This document shows positions 58,180 to 64,000 of a stretch of 64,000 nt of DNA, in pieces. Source of the stretch: Pezicula radicicola (lineage: Eukaryota; Ascomycota; Leotiomycetes; Helotiales; Dermateaceae); the NCBI GenBank assembly GCA_003008705.1, contig PDUO01000018.1, positions 26,630 to 90,629 on the forward strand. Reading direction: 5' to 3'. The translations under genes were made by a program, and so were the position numbers. The stretch's first letter is position 1; every line of letters starts with the position of its first letter. The notes under the pieces were generated by a model. It made no database searches, was not told the origin of the DNA, and saw nothing but the letters and a program-made list of their open reading frames with translations.

Positions 58180-58189
58180 GCTCCAATGG
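58030..58189 (+). repeat. Inverted repeat arm 1 (tRNA flank)
   Basis: Shares ordered blocks with the reverse complement of about 58680-58510: GTCTTTAGATCAAG, CAGTTTCTCGGTTA, GGAGAA, GTGCACGTGATGGCTTT, AAGCAAACAC and AAAGCTCCAATGG. It ends inside the 5' part of a tRNA-Arg. The two arms are paralogous copies of one tRNA locus. Confidence 0.7.
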
Positions 58190-58195
58190 GTAAGC
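58180..58195 (+). pseudogene. tRNA-Arg fragment, copy C (5' end plus intron start)
   Basis: GCTCCAATGG (58180-58189) is followed at once by GTAAGC, the same junction as in copy A. The DNA then diverges and no tRNA 3' half follows on this strand. It is a truncated copy of the intron-bearing form. Confidence 0.65.
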
Positions 58196-58413
58196 ACATT
58201 TTCAACACATTTCAAATCTCTAAACTGCCTAGGTGTAAAACAGCCTGAAAAGACGTCAGTTCTTTCAATGAGTTGATGGTTGATTGTCTTGCTGGGCATA
58301 TACAAGTGCCGAAGATAAGCGAGGCTGCCACCAAAAAATATGCCTTCGATCCAAAATTCTTCAAGCCTCCTTTTTCCATCCAGCAATTTCAGCGAACAGC
58401 AAAAACAACCTCC

Positions 58414-58425
58414 AAAAAAAAAAAA
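58414..58425 (-). terminator. Pol III terminator of tRNA copy B
   Basis: Twelve T on the minus strand, six bases after the tRNA 3' end at 58432. Long T-runs stop RNA polymerase III. Confidence 0.75.
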
Positions 58426-58431
58426 TTTAGA

Positions 58432-58519
58432 CACTCCAAGTGGGACTCGAACCCACAGCCTCAAGATTACGGATCTTCAATAATAGAAGTCTTGCGCGCT
58501 ACCATTGCGCCATTGGAGC
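58432..58519 (-). tRNA. tRNA-Arg(UCU), copy B, intact
   Basis: Complete tRNA on the minus strand, 88 nt including a 16-nt intron. Acceptor GCTCCAA/TTGGAGT, D-arm TGGCGCAATGGTAGCGCG (a good box A), anticodon stem CAAGA/TCTTG, anticodon TCT. The canonical intron follows base 37, with GAAG able to pair with the anticodon region. The T-arm is GTGGG TTCGAGT CCCAC (box B) and the discriminator is G. It has no insertion at the 10/11 site. The terminator follows directly. Confidence 0.92.
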
Positions 58520-58680
58520 TTTGTTGTGTTTGCTTATACACAAGTTTCCTTATTTTGCAATAAGGACAACTCATTTGATTCAAAGCCATCACGTGCACCT
58601 TGGTAGTAACCCTTCTCCTGTTTTCATAACCGAGAAACTGCTGAAGGGGCCGGCGGCTTGATCTAAAAGACGTAACCAAG
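58510..58680 (-). repeat. Inverted repeat arm 2 (flank of copy B)
   Basis: The partner of the arm at 58030-58189. Read on the minus strand it leads into the intact tRNA copy B, whereas arm 1 leads into the intron-bearing fragment C. Confidence 0.7.
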
Positions 58681-58682
58681 CA

Positions 58683-58736
58683 CCAATCTTCTATAATGGA
58701 AGTCTTGCGCGCTACCATTGCGCTAAGAATTGTTAG
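58683..58736 (-). pseudogene. tRNA-Arg fragment, copy D (intron end plus middle of tRNA)
   Basis: Minus strand reads CTAACAATTCTTAG and then CGCAATGGTAGCGCGCAAG, so an intron-like 3' end joins tRNA base 11 exactly as in copy A (CTAACAATTTACAG). The tRNA part runs to about 58683 and is lost within the anticodon arm, where TCT is changed to TCC. Confidence 0.65.
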
Positions 58737-59838
58737 TTTCAAATTCAACTAGGGAGTTTTATTTTTAATGCAAATTCACTGATTTCTTCATAATTTATCT
58801 CACATATTAGCCATACAGGGCTATATTACAGATACATTACAATTCCCCACCTTTTTTTATAGATAGCCCACTGTATGATAATGCAAGGGATACAGATACT
58901 CTCTTGATGCTGGCATCCTTTTGTTGGAATAACTTATCGAAAACTGCGCAGGTAGCACTAATATCGTTTGTTGATATCAATTCTGTAGTGATAATTTGTA
59001 ATTCCTGGCTTACAGAAATGGGCTGAAGATATGACATGTCAAGTTTCTATAGTACAACTGGATATGGAAGCCTTGCCTCATCTCCCTTTCGCCACTCCAG
59101 AACGCAAGGCTCAGCAGCATGGCATTTATCAAAGTAATCTGTGATCTGGGGAAATTGCGGTGTCGTCTACACATTCTTGCCTAAAAGCCATGGCACAGCA
59201 TGAGTTTGTTCTGGCGTCAACATCCCCAGAATGAGCAAGATAACGTAGGGTAGTCCTGACTGATTGACCTGGTCATTATTGGTGTAGCTATCAATTTTCT
59301 TTTGCGAGTTGCGGATAGAGATACGATAAGTTATTTTCTTTCATCCAATGAAATGAAGTTGTTTTGCCAATCCTCGCTAGCTAAGTGTTAGCTTGTGTAA
59401 CTAGATTAACAGCATACTGGACATGGCGGCTATCCCGGCTACCGCGTAGGGATATACTTGGTATATTGTGTGAGTATAACGGAATGTTCTGTGCATCATT
59501 AGATCTCATGTGACTTCCGAGAGTGATCTGTCTCATAGTAGAATTAGATCTTTCCCAAGAGTGTATTTTTGCTCCACAGAACATGAATTCATTGGTCCTG
59601 AAAGACTTTCTGCGCATTGATTAATATAAATCCCCCTCATCGCTTGCCTTTGGCAACAAACCTCGTAAACTAAATATAAGGTCTAAGACGTTGTCAACAG
59701 TGAAGAAGCAGAGCCTTTGCACTAATTACTCTCTCTGTTGCTTGACCATTTCCAAATATTTTAAACCCTTTATTGTTGTGAGTAAGTTCATCTACGATTT
59801 AGGCTGACATAGTAACATTTCGAACAGCTTCACCCACG
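58737..59838. other. AT-rich intergenic DNA
   Basis: No coding exon with family features was seen. It includes the leader of the orphan gene at 59839. Confidence 0.4.
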
Positions 59839-60711
59839 ATGTCTTCCCTACAAGAAGTTATGACGCAAGTCCACAATGTGCTTGGATCGAGTTCTGAGGA
59901 AGCCGCCAGTGACCAGCTGAACCGCACTGCCGATGACATACACAAAACTACAAGTCTTTGTGATATCCCTGACGAACTGGATCGATGGCACCATGAACAG
60001 CTTTGCACGATCGAAGCTTTATATGGGCACGATATTCAGCACCAAAGTGCCGTGATATCGTTATGTACTGCTGTCGGCACTTGCTTGTCAGCAGCTGTTT
60101 GGAAAATAAATCTTTTAAAAAGATGGGCTGAAGGTACTCTTTCTTGGGCTAACGTATGCAGAGAGGCTCAACTCTCCAATCTGTCCCTTAAAGGAGAACG
60201 GCATCTGCTCAATAAAGCGCTTTACGACATTCTATGCGCTTTCAAGCATTTCGAGAAATGCCAGAACCAGGACAATAACCAAAATCCATGGAACAGCACC
60301 GAGCTAATGACCGGCAAAGATCTTGAACCTCAGAAACTGGCAGATGATCCTATGACCCTTCGCTACTTAGGAAGGGTTTTTATGATCGCTCGTTGCCCCA
60401 TTCGGCTTGCTTACAGTCCGCTCGATGAACCCGAATGGTTGGACTATTGGGAGGACTTCACCAGAAGTACTAAACTACAGGGCTTTGTCTTCGACAACCC
60501 CAGAACTAAGGTCCAACCCAGGATCTGGACTGGATGCAGCTTGTGCGGCTATTCTGAAGCACATCACTGCCGTAACACCAACATAGGAGGTGCTGTACGT
60601 CTCTCGGCTGGTGACTTCTTGGGTAGGATGTCTCTAAGGAATATGAATGGGATAGGTAAAAACACAATTACGGCGACCTTGACATGTATGTATAAACCAT
60701 GGCGAAGATGA
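59839..60711 (+). CDS. Hypothetical protein, 290 aa
   Basis: I do not recognise this family. It is a single open frame from ATG 59839, preceded by AACAGCTTCACCCACG. Visible features are a polar N-terminus, helical segments with Leu/Trp (WKINLLKRWAEGTLSWANV), FVFDNPRTKVQPRIWTG, and a Cys/His cluster CSLCGYSEAHHC near residue 240 that could bind a metal. Codon use and lack of stops support coding, but no conserved domain backs it. It lies in the AT-rich, tRNA-fragment region and may be lineage-specific. The end (MYKPWRR) could be altered by an unseen intron. Confidence 0.55.
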   Translation: MSSLQEVMTQVHNVLGSSSEEAASDQLNRTADDIHKTTSLCDIPDELDRWHHEQLCTIEALYGHDIQHQSAVISLCTAVGTCLSAAVWKINLLKRWAEGTLSWANVCREAQLSNLSLKGERHLLNKALYDILCAFKHFEKCQNQDNNQNPWNSTELMTGKDLEPQKLADDPMTLRYLGRVFMIARCPIRLAYSPLDEPEWLDYWEDFTRSTKLQGFVFDNPRTKVQPRIWTGCSLCGYSEAHHCRNTNIGGAVRLSAGDFLGRMSLRNMNGIGKNTITATLTCMYKPWRR

Positions 60712-61317
60712 TGGACCCCCGTCTCGTATGACTACAATATTCCATTAAGTTGGAAAGCTGATTTAGTCTAGCTACTGAGTAGGCCTCCTTGCAAGTGAAA
60801 TATTCGAGAGTGAAGATGAAGAAAGAGAAAGGCGACGGGCAAGAGAAGAGCAAGGGCAATGTGCTCAGGACGAAGAAGGAGAATACAGCACGGGCCTGGG
60901 TAGAGACCACAGACAGACGCAGAATATTTGTTCAATTACTTCAATAGGCTTAGAGAATCATTTGCGTACTGTCCTCTTGCAAGTACAGACCATGACGGTA
61001 TTGAGAATACCTACCTATGTACAGGAGAGAGTCGTGTGTTTTTTTTTATTATGGAGTACTGTAGCTATCTAGTACCTAGAAAGTGAGTGGTGGAAACACG
61101 AGAGGTTAAGTTAACCTCAGCCCAGGAAAAAGCTTGCTTTGTCAGCTCCATGCAAACTTCTGGTTGGCTGGTGAGCACCAGCTCGCGTACCTGATCTGGT
61201 GGATGAAGTAATGTGGAGGTAGAGCATCTCTCCACATCTACTTCGTACCTCCACCTCCACCTCCACCTACCATCTCTTCAGATAGGTAAATTGGCCCTTC
61301 TTCAGCTTCATTCCTCG
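60712..61317. other. Intergenic, 5' region of AIM11
   Basis: No gene was seen. CCACCT units repeat at about 61248-61270. Confidence 0.45.
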
Positions 61318-61872
61318 ATGGCCTTCCTGCAGCCAAACACAATGGCCGACCCCCGACGTATCATAGCTACCCAAACCCCTGCGGCCTCTCAACCACAATC
61401 CGATTTCTTCTCTCGTCGTTCGCGTCGACAATTGGGTCTCTTCGCTGCTGGCGCAGGCTTCGTCGCTCTTACCTCAGTCATCACCCGCCGATCATTAGTT
61501 CGGCGCTACAAAGCGACACTTCCCAAGTTCTACCAGCCCAGCAACCGACCCAATGTGGAATTTGATGGCGCGTTGGAGGCATTTGAAGCATTGAGCATTG
61601 CGACTATCAACGTGGCAAGTATTGGCATGATGACGGCTGGTGGATTACTTTGGGCATTCGACATTTCATCTTTGGAAGATATGAGGTCCAAAGTTCGGAC
61701 GAATCTGGGTACGGAGGGCTTCCGGAAGGATCAAGATGCAGAGGAGGAGATGGAGGAATGGATAGCTGGAATATTGGGCCGGAAAGATGCGAAGCTGGAG
61801 GAGCGAGCCAGGGCGCGAGAGGCGAAGCATAAGGAGAAAGAGGACAGCGGTACCGAGAAACCACAACGTTGA
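61318..61872 (+). CDS. AIM11: AIM11-like mitochondrial membrane protein
   Basis: Small two-helix mitochondrial protein of unknown molecular role; loss in yeast alters mitochondrial inheritance. Single exon, 184 aa from ATG 61318. A second in-frame ATG lies at 61342. Landmarks are SRRQLGLFAAGAGFVALTSV as helix 1, ITRRSLVRRYKATLPKFYQP, EAFEALSIATINVASIGMMT as helix 2, and LLWAFDISSLEDMRSKVR. The C-terminus is Glu/Lys/Arg-rich (KLEERARAREAKHKEKED). Order and spacing match the AIM11 family. The open frame continues upstream to 61213 but without an ATG. Confidence 0.9.
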   Translation: MAFLQPNTMADPRRIIATQTPAASQPQSDFFSRRSRRQLGLFAAGAGFVALTSVITRRSLVRRYKATLPKFYQPSNRPNVEFDGALEAFEALSIATINVASIGMMTAGGLLWAFDISSLEDMRSKVRTNLGTEGFRKDQDAEEEMEEWIAGILGRKDAKLEERARAREAKHKEKEDSGTEKPQR

Positions 61873-62593
61873 CAGTAGATTGCAGCATGGTCCAAAAAAC
61901 AAAACTCCACTCTAAAATGGCAGCGCGATGAGCTCACAGATAGGTGAGACTCGGCGAAGCGTCCTACTGGATCGCACTTCGACTAGATAATATCGGTCTT
62001 CCCTACGCGGCATTGCATTTGCATTGCCGTTCGAGGGCCACGGCAGACTCAAGACCAATGTAAGCTTGACGGCGGTGGCAGCCAAGCAGGCATCATGAGC
62101 CGGACAGCGGTATGATTGCTTTGCTCTAGCCGGGGCAATTGAACATTTGAACATCAAGATCGTTTCAGATCGCTTTGCATGCGTGGTTGATTCCAACAAA
62201 ATCGTATGGTGTATGTGATTAGCTAGGCTATTTTATATTCGGTGTGCCCCAGATTGCCTTTTACACAAGGAGTTCCCTGTTCAGTTTTCAAGCAGACAGT
62301 CACACAGCAATATTTTAGGGCCCATGGCTGGTCTCTGCATCGAGGATGTCTAAGAGGGCGCAGTGGCTTGCAGCATTCCTTATTATCTGCAATAGGGTAT
62401 CCACCGCCATATGCAAGGGCAAGCCAGAAAGTTGCTCCTCCCGCATACCTAGTTCTGCCCGTGCCGTTTCTATCATATCTCATTCCCTGACCCCGAACAG
62501 TCTTGGAGGATAGCAGATCAATTACTTCTCATCACCACACTTTTTCAGCCGAGCATCTAACTACATCGACTCTATGGTTACCAAACTTCAAAT
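61873..62593. other. Intergenic, AIM11 3' / partial orphan 5'
   Basis: No coding exon was recognised. Confidence 0.4.
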
Positions 62594-64000
62594 ATGTCAT
62601 CGCTTTTAGACAGAGCTCCTGACTGCAAAGTCAAAGTTCGCAAATATGTCCTGATATCTCGACCGTCACGTTGGTCGCAACGAGGAGACAGGATAGTGGT
62701 TCAATCTCCTATGACCACGATACCTGCAAAGACATCCGAGGTTCCTGTGCGGCGGTTCCGTGGAGAGAACAAGAACGCCGTATGCTTTCTACCCCGGAGT
62801 GATATTGAGAAAGATACTAGTAAGGTATACGAAAGTTTGCGAGTTAGTACTTCGACTACTTGGGTAGAGGCCCATGGCATTGCAATTGTGAATAACTCTT
62901 CCCAAGAGAAGTTCAAATATAGCTTCGGCGATCCATTTGTACGTTCGCTCTGCACCGATCAAAGTTTTGTTTAAAGAGATCCTCTTCATGGTATATCCGA
63001 AGCTTTTGGAGAGGGTTCTGGAACGCTTGGAGATTATAGATACTGACCGGGGATGTTTCTAGTGGATCTGTATAGGTGCAAACGCAGCAGACTTTCAGAC
63101 ACACATCCCAGTCATAAATCTGCACACCTTCGAAATGGGCAATATTCCTATCTCTGATGTGTGCTGGTATCCCATGATTCAAGGACCTGAGGGAGAACTG
63201 TGGACTTTGGGTGGCCAACCCCGCAAACTTAAGCAGTATCAAGTGAAGGCCTTCACTCTCTTTAGTTGGGTAATATGTCAGACACTGGATCATCCCATTA
63301 GCAAATCAACAAAGAGCGAGAGAATACCCCGGGAAGTTGTAGAGGAGTCCACCAATACGGTTTCGGGTGTTGAACCAGAGGAAGGGTCCCACCTTCTTAC
63401 GCGCGCTGAGAAGCGATCATATTTCGTTCAATTGTATCGAATGATGATATCAGAGCGCAGCGACAACACTAGCACAGCGTGCGACCCTCGAGGAACGTTC
63501 CTCGAAGACGGCATAGACGATGCAGAACTCCTTACCCCACCTGTGTCGCCAGCCCAGACGGAGCTGGAGCTCTGGCGCGCAAAAGACTCCATGAACTTAT
63601 CCACACCTATCTCAGCCTCTAGAATTGCCGAGCCTGTTGGAATCAGAAGGCTCCTCCTTCCTCACGAACATACTCACAAAGTTCCAGATGAGCACATTGT
63701 ACGGCAATGCCGAGGCACGCTGGGTGGTCTGGGCAGTCCTTCTACGGTTGTAGACAGCACCATACACGGTGACACGCGCAGTTCCCGACGTCCAAGTATG
63801 ACATCCTTGACATCTGTGGCTACATCAACTGAAGACACTGTCGCTGTACCACTCCGGACGCAATGTGTATCACCTCTTCCAAGTCACGCTGGCTTGGCCT
63901 CACAGGCTCTAAATGCTCAATACCCTCGGACTTCTGAGGCTGAACTGCTTTTGTTCTTCAGAAACTACTCAGAAGCAAAAGCGAGAGCAGAACCAGCATA
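62594..64000 (+). CDS. Hypothetical protein, 3' end beyond the window
   Basis: Family not recognised. Exon 1 is 62594-62938 and exon 2 runs from 63063 to the window end, open for 938 bp. The join DPF to WICIGANAAD is in phase across a 124-bp intron with a GTACGT donor, a TACTGAC branch and a TTTCTAG acceptor. At least 427 aa. The N-terminal part has KVRKYVLISRPSRWSQRGDR. After the join come THIPVINLHTFEMGNIPI and WTLGGQPRKLKQYQVKAF. From about residue 200 it is Ser/Thr/Pro-rich and looks disordered (RRPSMTSLTSVATSTEDT). No membrane segment or catalytic motif is visible. Confidence 0.6.

Overview
The window is nuclear DNA of a filamentous ascomycete (Pezizomycotina). Genes are broken by many short GT-AG introns, mostly 46-70 bp, with CTAAC or CTGAC branch points. 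The gene set is typical of moulds: a Rac GTPase, an eight-cysteine CFEM protein, an RNA-silencing RdRP, a two-Myb telobox protein and a DUF7704 protein. Gene content is compatible with Leotiomycetes, but that placement is an inference and I cannot name the species. I support 27 protein-coding loci, two of them cut by the window ends, plus a small cluster of tRNA-Arg(UCU) sequences.

Layout: 0-10 kb holds SSS1 (cut at the left edge), a CPSF6-like RRM protein, a CNNM/Mam3-like DUF21-CBS protein, a SET methyltransferase and COQ4. 10-26 kb is compact: PDCD5, a PanE-like reductase, LRP1, a MITE-like inverted-repeat element, a MIX17-like twin CX9C protein, a UBX protein, SHY1/SURF1, CENP-T, CMS1, a CFEM protein and NOP6. 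26-34 kb has RAC1, about 3.8 kb without a recognisable gene, an atypical SDR, ADE1 and a DUF7704 membrane protein. 34-45 kb has a Tay1/Teb1-type telobox Myb protein, a DCAF11-like WD40 protein, RPS4 and D-lactate dehydrogenase. 45-56 kb has an RdRP, pantothenate kinase and a DUF5672 protein. 56-64 kb is gene-poor and AT-rich, with the tRNA cluster, an orphan gene, AIM11 and a partial orphan.

Functional themes are mitochondrial respiration and assembly (COQ4, SHY1, MIX17, AIM11, DLD1, PanE-like), ribosome production (LRP1, CMS1, NOP6, RPS4), and chromosome or RNA biology (CENP-T, telobox Myb, RdRP, CPSF6-like). Genes are not in operons. Several pairs share short divergent promoters: SET/COQ4, UBX/SHY1, SDR/ADE1 and DUF7704/telobox Myb.

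The most unusual finding is at 57.4-58.8 kb. One tRNA-Arg(UCU) copy is split between nucleotides 10 and 11 by exactly 50 bp that has spliceosomal intron signals (GTAAGC, GCTAAC, ACAG). A nearby copy is intact at the same site. Two further fragments carry the 5' or the 3' junction of the same insertion. This looks like a spliceosome-type intron, or introner, inside a Pol III gene.
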